From contig NZ_JAOWLB010000005.1 of assembly GCF_025751555.1 (NCBI RefSeq), forward strand, positions 1 to 64,000: 64,000 nt of DNA, written 5' to 3'. The translations under genes were made by a program, and so were the position numbers. Below the pieces are notes generated by a model that worked only from the letters and a program-made list of their open reading frames with translations, did no database searches and was not told the DNA's origin. The DNA comes from Ruegeria aquimaris. Lineage in GTDB: Bacteria > Pseudomonadota > Alphaproteobacteria > Rhodobacterales > Rhodobacteraceae. This document shows, in pieces, positions 1-10,363 of the stretch (positions are counted from its first letter, which is position 1; each line of letters opens with the position of its first letter).

Positions 1-3000
1 AGCGCGTCCGAGGCCACGATGGCATAAGGCACGCCGCCATTCACCCCGGCATCCGCCGCCGCGCCCGCGCTCGTCAGCGTCACCGAATCCACGCTGTCGC
101 TGAACAGCAGCCCCGTGGTCGAGAAGCCGCTCAGCACGGTGGCCACGCCGTAAGCGCTCGTCGCATCATCCGCCGTCACCACCAGCGGTGCGGGCGTCAC
201 CGTCGCGCTGCCTGCCAGATCGACGACGCGATAGGGTATGCCATCGGCGCTGGTCAGCGATGTGCTATCCACGGTGAAGGAGGTCGAACCTACGTTGATG
301 CTGGAAAATGCGAGCGTCTGGAAAATCGGCGACGTATCCAGCGTATCGCAACACCCGTCAAACACATAGCTGCCCGGACCGCCGGCGACCGTTCCTGTCG
401 CGACCGCGCTGCCGGTCTGGCCATACTGCACGGTCAGCGGATCCGGTTGGGCAAAGACAACCGGAGAGGTGCTGTAGTTCACCGGGTGGAACCCGGTGTC
501 GCCGGGGGCCCAGACATTGCTGAAATCCCACCCCAATGGCGAACCCAGAGCGATGAAGGTTGGCGTATCCTGGAACTGACCGGTGTTCAGCCCGGTGGCT
601 CCGGGGCTGACGGTTCTCCCTGAGATGTCGACATCCCAGAAATTGCCCGACGTGCCGCCGCTTGACGTATCACGCCCCAGGAAACCGCCGGTGGCAAAGC
701 TCATCGCGCCTGATGTGGTCACCATTCCCGTCGAATAGGACCGGGCAAGGCTACCTGCATTGTCCCCCGCGAAACCGCCCGCAAAGGCGCCGGCGATACT
801 GCTGGGGGATGTATCCGTGACCGTCACATTGCCACGCGCATAGGAATCCGCGATCTGGCCCGCTGAATCGTTCTCGCCCGCAAAACCGCCCGCCATGATG
901 CCGGACGGCGTATCCAGATTGACGGAATTGGTCACCACGACGTTGCCTGTCGCATGCGACCGGGCGATCGTGCCGCCTTGGTTTCGTCCCACGAACCCAC
1001 CGGCCGCGTGTGGTGCGGAGACAGAGCGCACGTCAAGCGAGACGTTCGCCGACGACAGGCTATCTTGCACCGATCCGGCGTTCTGGGCGATCAGTCCGCC
1101 AGCCGCGTCGAAAGTCGCGCGGACCGCACCGCTACTTCTGCTGTTACGCACCGTTCCATTGTTGGTAACGGCCAGGACCGCCGCCGAGCTTCCGGCGATA
1201 TCGGCGTTCTCCAGCGTCAGGTCCGTGACGACTCCACTGCTGTCAATCGTTTCGATAAGGGCGGCAGGGCGAAGCCGGAACACCTCACCGTCAAAGCTAA
1301 ACTGCGAACTGAACAGACCGGACACCGCGAATCCGGCCCCATCCAGCGTCCCACTGAGCAGGGGGATCGGTTCGAAACCGTTCCCGGTAAAGGTATTCGT
1401 CCAGGCCGAGGTGCCGCTGGCGTCAATGTCATTTGCCAGAACTGCATTTGAACCGGACAAACCGGAGGTGGCCAACCCCTGAAGACCGTAGACATCCGTT
1501 ATCCGATACGGGGTGGCGACGCTGCCATCGCCGCCCAAGGCCCGCACGAAGGTTCCGCAGCACACTACCTGAAAATTCGTCGCCGAGAAGGATGGTAGCG
1601 TACCGACCTGACTCCAAAGCCCCGAAGAAAGCGCAAAAGACGCCACATCGACAGTGCTGGCCGCGTTGGTCACGACGTCATTCACCGCATCCAGAATGAT
1701 ACCGCCGCTCGGTGCGCTGATGGCACCGTTGAGCACGATGTCATTCTCTGCGCGCAGCGACAGGATCGTCGCCGCCAGCCAGTTCAGATCCGCATTGATA
1801 AAGATGTCACCCGGATCGGTCACAACCGCATTGAACGTATCGAGCGTCACGTTCCCGAGTTCAAGATTCGCCTCAAGCGTCGTCTCGCCACCGGCGCCGG
1901 GGTTGATCGTGATGTCCTGCGGATCCAGCAGCAAGGTTCCCCAGCTGCCATACCCGGCACGCGTATCGGCAAGCCCGCCATAAGACAGGACCCGGCTGCT
2001 CGAAACCTCGATGAACCCGCCATCGCCGCCACTCTCACCGCCGCGCGCCGACAAACTCCCGTCGAACCGCGTCTCGTTGTCGGACCAGACCGCGATGCGC
2101 CCGCCATCTCCCGTTCTCAGCGCATCAGCGCGCAAGCTGGATGCGCTATCCACGTCCACGGTCAACGCCCGCAGCAGGTCGCCAGCCCCCGAGAAATCAC
2201 CACCTATCCGGATCAGGCCGCCGCCCGTGTCAGCGCTGGCGTCGATTTCGGCACCCGCCAGGGTGATGTCACGTCCGGTCACGGATATCTCGGGCCCCCG
2301 CGGCGGCCTGCGCGAGCTGGTTACGGCCAGTGGCGACTCTGCCTGCCGCGTGGAAACGCGGCCGCTTACGCGTACGGTCCCACCGCTTCCACCGCCCAGC
2401 ACGATGGCTCCATTGCGCACCGAGACAGACCGCGCCTCGGCCACGCCGGACAGGTTGATGGCCTGCCGCACCGCTTCGCGGGCCGTCGCGGCCCGCATTT
2501 CGATCAACCCGCCATCGGCGCTGGCGACGCCCGCGTTCGAAATGAGCGCTTCACCGTCTTCCTCGCCTGCGGTCGGGATCGCCACTTGCAGGAACTGATC
2601 GCCAGAGAGGTCCAGCATCACCCGCTCACCGCTGGCAAACCCGATCCGGCCCATCGGCACGGTGACGATGCCCGAGTTGCGCACCCGCCCCCCCAACAAG
2701 GCGGCATAGCCGTCGGGGCCAATGGTCACGCGCCCGGCATTCGACACGGTGGCCGAAGAGCCGTTGCCCTGGAACCTGTACCTGCCGGCCTGAAAATCCT
2801 CGTTCGAGATATCCAGCGTCGAAGCCACAAAAGACCCGGCGTTGACTGTCCCGGTTGGGCCGATGAAAATGCCGTTCGGATTGACAAGATGCACCTGCCC
2901 GTTGGCCGTCAACCGCCCGTGAATATCGCTGCGCGTGTTTCCGGTGACCCGGTTCAGAATGCTGGACTGGGCATTCGGCTGGCGAATGTCGACGTGGCTA

Positions 3001-3263
3001 TCCGATCCGATCGAGAAGCTGTTCCAGTTCACCACCGCCGAATTGCTGGACTGGTTGATCACCATGTTCTGCGGCGCGGGCTGTGCGATGTTGACCGAAC
3101 CGCCAACAACCGTAGCCCCCGTGGGCAGTGTGGCTTGCGACCAGGCGGGCGCTTGCCAGACAAAGGCGGCAACACCGCACATCAGGATCCGGCGCACCGA
3201 TCCCCGTGGCTTAGAAACGAATGTTCCCCGAAATGCTAAAGCGGTTTTCGTCAGGGATACCAT
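1..3263 (-). CDS. TpsA filamentous-haemagglutinin-like adhesin (partial, continues past position 1)
   Basis: Large secreted adhesin of a two-partner secretion system, exported by the TpsB encoded just upstream. I walked the reading frame from 3263 to position 1 and found no stop, so at least 1087 codons are present and the C-terminus lies outside the window. The N-terminus has a long basic stretch and then a hydrophobic signal segment ending in PAWSQA, as in extended TpsA signal peptides. The TPS (haemagglutination activity) domain follows, with the hallmark NPNGIFIGP (about residues 120-130). Further on are a LDPQDITINPG stretch typical of FhaB-like beta-helices, three GLUG-type repeats (GGFxGxN...) encoded around 720-1010, and MBG-like Ig repeats at the left end. 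The start at 3263 is chosen because GAGGAG lies 9 bp upstream; this places it inside tpsB. Function as adhesin is inferred from family. Confidence 0.9.
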   Translation of the reverse strand, partial: MVSLTKTALAFRGTFVSKPRGSVRRILMCGVAAFVWQAPAWSQATLPTGATVVGGSVNIAQPAPQNMVINQSSNSAVVNWNSFSIGSDSHVDIRQPNAQSSILNRVTGNTRSDIHGRLTANGQVHLVNPNGIFIGPTGTVNAGSFVASTLDISNEDFQAGRYRFQGNGSSATVSNAGRVTIGPDGYAALLGGRVRNSGIVTVPMGRIGFASGERVMLDLSGDQFLQVAIPTAGEEDGEALISNAGVASADGGLIEMRAATAREAVRQAINLSGVAEARSVSVRNGAIVLGGGSGGTVRVSGRVSTRQAESPLAVTSSRRPPRGPEISVTGRDITLAGAEIDASADTGGGLIRIGGDFSGAGDLLRALTVDVDSASSLRADALRTGDGGRIAVWSDNETRFDGSLSARGGESGGDGGFIEVSSSRVLSYGGLADTRAGYGSWGTLLLDPQDITINPGAGGETTLEANLELGNVTLDTFNAVVTDPGDIFINADLNWLAATILSLRAENDIVLNGAISAPSGGIILDAVNDVVTNAASTVDVASFALSSGLWSQVGTLPSFSATNFQVVCCGTFVRALGGDGSVATPYRITDVYGLQGLATSGLSGSNAVLANDIDASGTSAWTNTFTGNGFEPIPLLSGTLDGAGFAVSGLFSSQFSFDGEVFRLRPAALIETIDSSGVVTDLTLENADIAGSSAAVLAVTNNGTVRNSRSSGAVRATFDAAGGLIAQNAGSVQDSLSSANVSLDVRSVSAPHAAGGFVGRNQGGTIARSHATGNVVVTNSVNLDTPSGIMAGGFAGENDSAGQIADSYARGNVTVTDTSPSSIAGAFAGGFAGDNAGSLARSYSTGMVTTSGAMSFATGGFLGRDTSSGGTSGNFWDVDISGRTVSPGATGLNTGQFQDTPTFIALGSPLGWDFSNVWAPGDTGFHPVNYSTSPVVFAQPDPLTVQYGQTGSAVATGTVAGGPGSYVFDGCCDTLDTSPIFQTLAFSSINVGSTSFTVDSTSLTSADGIPYRVVDLAGSATVTPAPLVVTADDATSAYGVATVLSGFSTTGLLFSDSVDSVTLTSAGAAADAGVNGGVPYAIVASDA

Positions 3264-4938
3264 CGTCACGTTCTCCTCGGCCATATTCGATCCGCAAACT
3301 GCTTGATCGGAAAAGTGAGTTCGTATTCGACAAGAGATCCACCCCGATCCCGTAGAAGACCGCCTTGGTACGGGCCTGCTCCAGAATCGTAGGGTTTTCG
3401 AGGATCGCCTGGCCGGCCCCGGCAAATAGGTAGGGGCTGATCTGAAAATTCCTTCCGGCAATGGTGACCGGGTAACCGGTCGACAGTTCCGAGCGCAGCA
3501 CCCAACCGCTGTCACCACGCAGGGTGCCGGAGTCCATCGTCGACACCTCCTGGCTGCCGATCAGAGAGAACTGTTCCGACGTCAGCAGAGGGTCGCCAAA
3601 AGACGACTGGAACCGCCCCGATACGGACAGGCCGATCCTTTCCGACAAGGCGCGCCGGTGCGAAAACGACCCCGAAATCTTGGTGAAAATCGCATCCGCG
3701 CCCGCCCGCGACAATGGCGTTCCCGCGCCGACATCGGCCAGGGTCCGGGCGCCAAGCGCGTCGATCCCGCGTGACAGAAACAGGCTTGCGGTCGAAAACG
3801 CCTGATCAAGATGCAGATAGGTAAGGCTGAGACCCGCACGCAGGATGGTCAGTTGATCTTCGTAGATCTGCGCCCCGCCCAACAGCGACTGGTCGTCCTT
3901 TTGCATGTCCAGGGCCAGTTGCCCGGTAAGGTTCAGTTGACGTCCGCGGGTCAGCGGGTGGATCAGGCGGAGCGACAGCCGGTCGAAATTCGACCGGGTC
4001 GCCGGTGTCTCGTCGGGTGTCGTGTCGCTGGTCGTCGCCTCGATGTTCAGATAGGTGCCGTAGCGGCCAATGGGGTATACCATACCGCCCGCCAGGATCC
4101 GGCTGCGCGGATCGCCGGAAAAGAACCCCTGGTAGTTTCCCGAGATACGGCCATAAAAGGTTTCGCCCTGCCCCAGCGCGCTGTTGAGTTCACCCCCCAG
4201 TTCCAGGTTGAGCCGACCCAGTTCCGGACCGGTCGGATTGCCAAAACTCGCAAAGCCCGTCACCCGCTGGTAATCGGCTTCAAGCCCGATGATCGTGGAC
4301 CCCGGCGCGGCGCCAGCGGTCAGTCCCGATCTGAGCGCCGTTCCCGGCACATCTCCGGACAGCAGCAGTTGACGTTCAAGTTCGGTCCGCGTCAGTCCCG
4401 GCCTGTTGACCAGCCCATCGGTCAACCGCTTCACCCGGTCTCGGATTTCCGGCGGCAGGCGTTGGGTATCGACCGCCTCGACATATCCGTTCACGATCGC
4501 CACGCGCAGCTTGCCGCCGTCGCGCAGCGTCTGTTGTGGCAGCACCACGCGCGTCAGCACATAGCCGGCCTCGGCATAGGCGGCTTCGAGGTCCGATGTC
4601 GCCTCGAACAGTTCCGATGCCGGTATCCTGCCACGGGTAAGCCGCCGAACAAACGCGTCGTTGGCCTCGGTCATCTGCGGCAGCGGGTCTGTCAGATCGA
4701 CCCCGGACAGAGTGATGCCGATGTTTTCCAGCCCGGCAGGCGCCGGACCTCCCGCCTGCCCCGACAAGGCCAGCGAGCCATCGAGTCTTTGCAACGAGGG
4801 TGTGAAGCTTTGCGGCGTAATCTCGCTTGCGGTTTGTGCCTGCGCCGATAGCGCGGTCATGCCGAGAGCAATCGCCGTCACCGGCAATCGGACGGGTTTC
4901 AGAACATCCACAAGGCCTATAAATGTCTTCTGAAGCAC
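3211..4938 (-). CDS. TpsB outer-membrane transporter (FhaC/ShlB family)
   Basis: Outer-membrane beta-barrel that secretes the adjacent TpsA. It is 575 residues, the usual size for FhaC/ShlB/HecB proteins. The N-terminus has a signal peptide ending near ALSAQAQ. A POTRA_2-like region (about 85-165) contains GYVLTRVVLPQQ and LRVAIVNGYVE. The C-terminal two thirds alternate like beta-strands, carry the LRGDSG segment (compare the VRG motif of the family) and end in ISGNIRF with a terminal Phe, as expected for BamA-dependent insertion. The apparent start at 4938 is GTG without a clear Shine-Dalgarno, so the exact start is uncertain. Its 3' end overlaps the tpsA start by 53 bp, indicating translational coupling in a tpsBA operon. 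Confidence 0.93.
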   Translation of the reverse strand: MLQKTFIGLVDVLKPVRLPVTAIALGMTALSAQAQTASEITPQSFTPSLQRLDGSLALSGQAGGPAPAGLENIGITLSGVDLTDPLPQMTEANDAFVRRLTRGRIPASELFEATSDLEAAYAEAGYVLTRVVLPQQTLRDGGKLRVAIVNGYVEAVDTQRLPPEIRDRVKRLTDGLVNRPGLTRTELERQLLLSGDVPGTALRSGLTAGAAPGSTIIGLEADYQRVTGFASFGNPTGPELGRLNLELGGELNSALGQGETFYGRISGNYQGFFSGDPRSRILAGGMVYPIGRYGTYLNIEATTSDTTPDETPATRSNFDRLSLRLIHPLTRGRQLNLTGQLALDMQKDDQSLLGGAQIYEDQLTILRAGLSLTYLHLDQAFSTASLFLSRGIDALGARTLADVGAGTPLSRAGADAIFTKISGSFSHRRALSERIGLSVSGRFQSSFGDPLLTSEQFSLIGSQEVSTMDSGTLRGDSGWVLRSELSTGYPVTIAGRNFQISPYLFAGAGQAILENPTILEQARTKAVFYGIGVDLLSNTNSLFRSSSLRIEYGRGERDDGIPDENRFSISGNIRF

Positions 4939-5381
4939 ATGCGTACTCGGCTAATAAAAAGGTTTATCTCATTGCAATCATATTGGAGAGACTCCGTTGC
5001 ATCTGTCAACTGTCGCTACGTAAACCTATCCGTACGTATCGTAGGTGCAGACCTCATAAGCGTCAGGTCCTGAGTGGAAAGCTCCGAAGTAGCGCATATG
5101 ACACGGCAGCCTGTGTCCAATCACCAGACCGCAGGCGGCGGTCGGCTACCCTCCTGCTCGTGCAATCGACAGACTTGAAACAACAAAGAGTTGGAGGGGG
5201 CGGTCCGGGCACCCGGCTGCACATCGTCCCGCGCCGTGTTGGAGCGCGCCGGGGCGCGCGCCGCCTTCGGTCTGATTTGCCGTAACTACCGGAAGGCGCC
5301 AGACAACCGGGTCAAACGCAGTGCTAGACGGTTTTCGACCACAGCAATCCCAAGGCCACCTTTGGACACCGCCTGTAGGTG
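4939..5381. other. intergenic region between the RTX gene and tpsB
   Basis: 443 bp without a convincing gene. On the minus strand it must carry the tpsBA promoter: TTGACA is present (complement of 5004-5009), but no well-spaced -10 follows (TATGAT lies 21 bp away). A 6-bp stem hairpin (GACACC/GGTGTC, 5365-5383) overlaps the RTX stop codon and may help end that transcript, although no T-run follows. A GCGCGCC-rich inverted repeat lies near 5242-5257. The small plus-strand frames here have no recognisable domain. Confidence 0.5.
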
Positions 5382-8300
5382 TCACGTCAGCAGGTCGAAC
5401 ACATCCGCTCCGATCTGAAGGTTGATCGAGGATTGCCCCCCACCATCGACCAGCGCCCACATGATCTGGCCGGTGGGCCGGTAGATCACAAATGCCTCCT
5501 GCACCGCATCATCTCCAGCGCGCTCACCTTCCGCATTTGCGGTATGCGCCAGGTTCACCTGGAAGTCACCGCGGGTGGCCGACGCGTTGCCGAACACCAG
5601 CACGTCGCCTTCGGCCGAATTGTAATCCTGCACCCAGTCCGAACCATGGCCCGCGACGCCAAGGTGAAAGAACTTGTCCGCCCCCGTGCCGCCATTGATC
5701 CGGTCGTGACCAAAACCACCGTTGAGGAAATCGTCGCCCGCATTGCCAAAGATGAGGTCAGAAAAGGCCGAGCCGGTGATCACGTCATTGCCGCCCTGTC
5801 CGATCAACTGGTCCGCGCCAAAGCCACCAGCTATGACATCATCACCGTCCATGCCATAGATCAGGTCGTTGCCATGGCCACCGTCTATCGTGTCGTTACC
5901 GGCACCGGCATAGACCGTGTCGGCAAGATCGTCTTCGGGATCTCCCTCACGCCAGGCCCCTCGAATAAGGTCGTTCCCGTCACCGCCATGCAGCTCGTCC
6001 CGACCGGTGCCGCCAAACAGGGCGTCGTTACCGGCTCCTCCGAACAAGCTATCTTCGCCCCGGCCACCGTTCAACGTGTCGTCACCGCCCTGGCCCAGAA
6101 GGCTGTCGTTCCCATCGTCGCCATTGACCTCGTCGGCACCCTCGCCGCCATCCAAGGTGTCGTTGCCCTCATGACCACTGAGCTGATCGTCGCCATCCTC
6201 CCCAAATCCAAGGTTGGCGTCGCTGCCGCCCTGAATGGTGTCGTCGCCGGTCCCGCCTTCCAGGGTCGAAGAGCCCCACCAACTGCTCAAAACGTCGTTG
6301 CCATCGCCGCCACGCAACAGGTCGCCTGCACCTTCGCTGCCACCAGAAAACAAAGCATCATCGCCAGGACCGCCATCCAGCGTGTCATCCCCGAAACCGC
6401 CGTCTAGGTCGTCGTTGCCAAGCCCGCCGTTCAGCGCGTCATTTCCGAAATCACCGTCCAGCGTGTCGTTTCCGGGGCCGCCGAAGATGATATCGCTCCC
6501 GGAATCGCCGTTGATATCGTCATGCCCGACACCCCCGGCAATCGTATCGTCCGCAACGGTGCCCCGGATGGTACGATTGTACGCACCGGCATCCAGCAGG
6601 ATGTCGAACACGCTGCCGCTCCGGTTGGAAAACTGCATCTGTTCGATATCGACCAGGAAATCCCATTGGTCATCGCCCAGCGCCGTGTCGCGGGCCTTTA
6701 CCACCACTGCCGGGCCGGAAAGGGTGATACCCTCCGGCAGGTCGGGGATGGAGCCTGCAAAGCGCGGGTCATCCGTCAGATAGAACTCGTAGTCCCCCCA
6801 TTCGCCAGAGAATACCGCGACATCGTCGCCTTCGCCGCCTTCCAGCACATCGACACCCTGACCGCCGATGAGCGTGTCATCCCCGGCGCCTCCTTCGAGC
6901 AGGTCGTTCTCCTCGTCGCCGGACAGAGAGTCGTTGCCGCCCAGACCACGCAGCGTGTCCGCGCCAAAGCCGCCGGACAGCGTGTCGTTCACATCCTCGG
7001 CACCTTCGAGCAGTTCATCAAAAGCGCCGGTTTCCCGCCCGGTCTGGATCACCAGCTCGTCCGGCGTCATCACCCGGTCGGCAAATACAATCCGCTCGAC
7101 CCCCAACAGCAGGTTGCGCCCGTCGCCCGCACGATCGTTGCGCCCGGTGACGGCATAGACCGGCCCCATGCCGCGCAGGTGCTCGGGGATATCGGCCTCG
7201 TCCAGCAACTCACCGGTATAGTCCGTCGGCGACCCCAGCCAGAAGGCCGTATCGGTCCCCTCGCCGCCGATCAGGGTGTCATTGCCCGCGTCGGCGCGGA
7301 ACATGTCGTCGCCCGCCTCGCCCCGCAGCAGATCGTCACCCGCACCGCCCAGAAACCGGTCATCGCCCGCGCTGCCGGTCAGCGTGTCATTCCCGGCCTT
7401 GCCATCCACAAATGCCGGTTCGGAAAGGGCCTCGTCATCCGCCGCATCCGTCAGCGCGGTTGGTGTCAGGTGGCGGAACCCCTGACCATCCAGATGCTGC
7501 CCGACATAGGTTTCACCCGCCTCGCCCGCATGTTGCCACGCGACCGTCAGCAAACCATCGGGACCGGACACGAATTTCGCCCAGATGTTGCGGTGGTCGG
7601 CGAGCCTGACGGTCGGGCTTTCCAACTGTCCCTGTGCGTCATAGGTGGACAGCCACAAGACATCCTCGCGGTCACCGTATTCCGTCACGATCGGCCCCAC
7701 ACCTTGGTGAAGGATCGAAACGCCTCCGTCCTCGCGGATTTCGGCTGAAATGATCGCGCCTTCGGCATCGTCCGCCTCACGGCTACGCAGCATTACGCTT
7801 TCACCGCCTGTATCCCCGCGTGCAACGCTGTGTAGCGTGACGTTGCCCAGGACAGAGGTCAGGAACAGCAATGTTCCGTCGGCACGCATCTCGGCATCAT
7901 GGAAGCCGAGCCAGCTGATATAGCTGTTCGTATACCGCGCCACCTCGACATCCGCTCCCACAACCGCGCCCGTAGCGTCGAGCCGCTGCATCCGGATCGA
8001 CACGTCGTAAACGGTCGGCCCTTCCGGTGGGGCGTCATAGACCGCCTCGCCATAGAGAACGACAAATCCACCCGCCGGATCGGCCACGACCATCCAGCCG
8101 CCCAGGTCGCCATTCCGGGCAGTGCCCATCGTGTTGGACTCGGAATAAGGGCTTTGAAACACGACATGTTCCATCCCTTGCGACCCGTCCGCGCCGATGG
8201 TCCTAACGGTGAGCGACGACAGTTCCTCGGTGAACCCGCCCCGGTCGTCCCAGGGCCGTGGATAGACGGCCAGCAGAGTGCCATCTGCCCCTTCGAACAC

Positions 8301-8993
8301 CTGCACATGGTCGATCGCTTCGGGGATCCTGCTGTTGACGTATCCAATATCCCGATCCAAATAACCGGCCCCCGGGTTGGCCCAGACCAGCGGATCCCCA
8401 ATCGGGGTTCCATCGGCCCCGAACCGTTGCAGCAAGGTGTCCGGGTCGGGGATGCTCGCGACTGTATATCCTCCACCGCCCACCGACTCCCAAGGTTTGG
8501 GCGTGCCGGACCGGAGCAGCCCGATGCCTCCGTCCGAGGTTCCGAACGGACGAACCCGAGGAATGTAGGTGTCGAACGTAGCCAGGTCCTGCGTCCCGTC
8601 CAGCGATCCATCGCTCTCCAGCCGCACAATACGAAGGGTGCTTTGCACATGGTCGCCAGACCCCATCGCATAGGCACCCCACCCGCCATAAGACGTACCA
8701 TCCACAAGGGTGAAATGCAGCAGGGAGGATCCGTCTGCCGCCTCGACAAATCCGACATCCAATAGCCCATCTTCCCGGGGAACGGTCGCAAGCGTCTGCG
8801 GCGTGCCAACCGCTTCGCCATCGGACCCGAAGACGGTGTATGTCAGGACACGGGACGCTCCATTGTCGCGAAGCGTCGCCACCGCGACGCCGCCGCCCGA
8901 CAGAACCTGCCAGGTTGAACTGGATCCATCGTCAGGCGTTAGGTTCAAATTCTTCGCCGCAAAACGCTCTTCTAGAAAAATCGACTGGGTCAT
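5382..8993 (-). CDS. large RTX-type calcium-binding secreted protein
   Basis: About 1203-residue extracellular protein, probably exported by type I secretion. Residues 1 to about 520 hold beta-propeller-like repeats with turns such as QRFGADGTPIG and MQRLDATGAVVG, which occur at the N-termini of many marine RTX proteins. From about 530 to 1110 there are more than thirty glycine/aspartate nonapeptides (GGxGxDxLx), interrupted by two spacer segments. The last ~90 residues (KFFHLGVAGHGSDWVQDY onward, ending VFDLLT) look like a C-terminal T1SS signal region. There is no N-terminal signal peptide, as expected. I use ATG at 8993; an upstream TTG at 8996 is also in frame. No ABC transporter, membrane-fusion protein or TolC gene lies next to it. 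No enzymatic domain is recognised; adhesion or matrix role is inference. Confidence 0.88.
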   Translation of the reverse strand: MTQSIFLEERFAAKNLNLTPDDGSSSTWQVLSGGGVAVATLRDNGASRVLTYTVFGSDGEAVGTPQTLATVPREDGLLDVGFVEAADGSSLLHFTLVDGTSYGGWGAYAMGSGDHVQSTLRIVRLESDGSLDGTQDLATFDTYIPRVRPFGTSDGGIGLLRSGTPKPWESVGGGGYTVASIPDPDTLLQRFGADGTPIGDPLVWANPGAGYLDRDIGYVNSRIPEAIDHVQVFEGADGTLLAVYPRPWDDRGGFTEELSSLTVRTIGADGSQGMEHVVFQSPYSESNTMGTARNGDLGGWMVVADPAGGFVVLYGEAVYDAPPEGPTVYDVSIRMQRLDATGAVVGADVEVARYTNSYISWLGFHDAEMRADGTLLFLTSVLGNVTLHSVARGDTGGESVMLRSREADDAEGAIISAEIREDGGVSILHQGVGPIVTEYGDREDVLWLSTYDAQGQLESPTVRLADHRNIWAKFVSGPDGLLTVAWQHAGEAGETYVGQHLDGQGFRHLTPTALTDAADDEALSEPAFVDGKAGNDTLTGSAGDDRFLGGAGDDLLRGEAGDDMFRADAGNDTLIGGEGTDTAFWLGSPTDYTGELLDEADIPEHLRGMGPVYAVTGRNDRAGDGRNLLLGVERIVFADRVMTPDELVIQTGRETGAFDELLEGAEDVNDTLSGGFGADTLRGLGGNDSLSGDEENDLLEGGAGDDTLIGGQGVDVLEGGEGDDVAVFSGEWGDYEFYLTDDPRFAGSIPDLPEGITLSGPAVVVKARDTALGDDQWDFLVDIEQMQFSNRSGSVFDILLDAGAYNRTIRGTVADDTIAGGVGHDDINGDSGSDIIFGGPGNDTLDGDFGNDALNGGLGNDDLDGGFGDDTLDGGPGDDALFSGGSEGAGDLLRGGDGNDVLSSWWGSSTLEGGTGDDTIQGGSDANLGFGEDGDDQLSGHEGNDTLDGGEGADEVNGDDGNDSLLGQGGDDTLNGGRGEDSLFGGAGNDALFGGTGRDELHGGDGNDLIRGAWREGDPEDDLADTVYAGAGNDTIDGGHGNDLIYGMDGDDVIAGGFGADQLIGQGGNDVITGSAFSDLIFGNAGDDFLNGGFGHDRINGGTGADKFFHLGVAGHGSDWVQDYNSAEGDVLVFGNASATRGDFQVNLAHTANAEGERAGDDAVQEAFVIYRPTGQIMWALVDGGGQSSINLQIGADVFDLLT

Positions 8994-9085
8994 CAATCAT
9001 CCGCCAAAACAAATTAAAACTCCGCCTCAGTATGATTGCTGCACACCTTCGCGTCCAGTTGACAAAAACCTCACCTTTGTAGCGG

Positions 9086-10363
9086 TTATGCCCGCGCTTT
9101 CTCCGGGACGTCGGGACAGAGGCGGCTTGCCGCCAATGCCGAAAGCACGATCATCACCGTAGCCGTTCCCAGCATCAAGCCAAGCCCCCCGGCCTGATAG
9201 GTCAGCCCGGACAGAACCGTTCCCAGCAGGCGCCCGCCCGCATTGGCCATGTAGTAGAAGCCCACATCCATGGTCACCCGCTCGGCCCGGGTGAACGCCA
9301 GTATCAGGTAGGAATGAAGCGACGAGTTCACCGCGAACACCGCGCCAAAGACCAGCAGCCCCGCTATCAGCATGACCGTCAGCCAGGGCTGGGGACCTGA
9401 GGCGAACAGGGCCGCCGCCGTCAGTGTCGCCGGGACCAGCGAAAGCCCCCAGGCCCAGCGGCGTGCCGCCGCGATCAGCTCGGCCTCGGGACGTCTGGAG
9501 GCGTACAAAAGTCTCGGAGCAGCGGCCTGGACCCCTCCATAAAGGACAATCCACAGCGCCATGAACGTACCAATCAGATAAAACGCTGTACGATTTCCCT
9601 CTTCCGACCCGTCTGACAAAACCGCGTAGAAATAGATGGGGATGCCGACCACGAACCACACGTCCCTGGCTCCGAACAGGAACAGCCGGGCCAGGCTGAG
9701 CCGGTTGATATTGGCGGATTTCGAGAAAATCTCTGAAAATTTCGTCCCTTTGCACCCTTTCGGCAACCCCGATGGCATCGCAAGAAGCAGGGCCAGCAGG
9801 ACAATCGCCAACCCGATTGCCATGGCAAACAGCGACCAGACAAAGCCCAAGCTTCCAAGAAGCGCGGCCCCCAGGAGAAACCCGAATCCCTTCACCGCGT
9901 TCTTAGACCCGGTCAGCACCGCCACCCACTGGAACAACGCGCCATTCCTGTCGGGGGCGAGGAGTTTCACAGCTGATTTCGAGGACATCTTGGCCAGGTC
10001 CTTGGCAACTCCTGACGCCCCCTGCACAAGCATCACATATGCCACCGACACGCCCAGCGCCCAATCCGGGTCCAATCCGGCCAGCGCCACGAGGGCGACC
10101 ACCTGCAACCCAAGTCCGGCATAAAGGGTCGATGTCAGCCCGAAACGGGCCGCGATCCAGCCCGCAGCGAGGTTCGTGGCCATTCCCGCGATCTCGTAGA
10201 TCACGAAGAGATAGGCCAGTTGCACGGGCGAGAAACCGAGCGTGTGGAAATGCAGCAGCACCAGCATGCGCAACGCGCCATCGGACAACATGAAGGCCCA
10301 ATAGGCCGCCGTGACGGCGCCATAGGCGGCGAGGCCGCTCGGGCGCTGCTCTTCCGGTATCAA
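9086..10363 (-). CDS. arsJ: ArsJ-type organoarsenical MFS efflux transporter
   Basis: Inner-membrane major-facilitator protein of 425 residues with about 12 hydrophobic segments. In the ArsJ family the substrate is the unstable arsenate ester 1-arseno-3-phosphoglycerate, made by the GAPDH encoded immediately upstream; export lets it hydrolyse outside the cell, giving net arsenate efflux. The assignment rests on the N-terminus ([20 protein letters not shown]), the [17 protein letters not shown] segment and above all the gene order ArsR-ArsC/GAPDH/MFS. The start is a TTG at 10363 overlapping the GAPDH stop, with AGGAG 8 bp upstream. It is the last gene of the operon, and no Acr3, ArsB or ArsM gene is nearby. 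Confidence 0.9.
   Translation of the reverse strand: MIPEEQRPSGLAAYGAVTAAYWAFMLSDGALRMLVLLHFHTLGFSPVQLAYLFVIYEIAGMATNLAAGWIAARFGLTSTLYAGLGLQVVALVALAGLDPDWALGVSVAYVMLVQGASGVAKDLAKMSSKSAVKLLAPDRNGALFQWVAVLTGSKNAVKGFGFLLGAALLGSLGFVWSLFAMAIGLAIVLLALLLAMPSGLPKGCKGTKFSEIFSKSANINRLSLARLFLFGARDVWFVVGIPIYFYAVLSDGSEEGNRTAFYLIGTFMALWIVLYGGVQAAAPRLLYASRRPEAELIAAARRWAWGLSLVPATLTAAALFASGPQPWLTVMLIAGLLVFGAVFAVNSSLHSYLILAFTRAERVTMDVGFYYMANAGGRLLGTVLSGLTYQAGGLGLMLGTATVMIVLSALAASRLCPDVPEKARA

Noticed and set aside
895-3306. Several plus-strand frames opposite the adhesin
   Set aside because: They lie antisense to the continuous tpsA frame, which has a signal peptide, TPS domain and repeat motifs; the plus-strand translations have no recognisable domains.
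3811-4851. 346-codon plus-strand frame opposite tpsB
   Set aside because: Basic, Gln/Arg/Pro-rich translation without domains, typical of an antisense shadow of a GC-rich gene.
5379-7748. Long plus-strand frames and CRISPR-like periodic sequence opposite the RTX gene
   Set aside because: The periodicity comes from RTX nonapeptide codons; repeats are degenerate, with no constant-length spacers, so it is neither a CRISPR array nor a gene.
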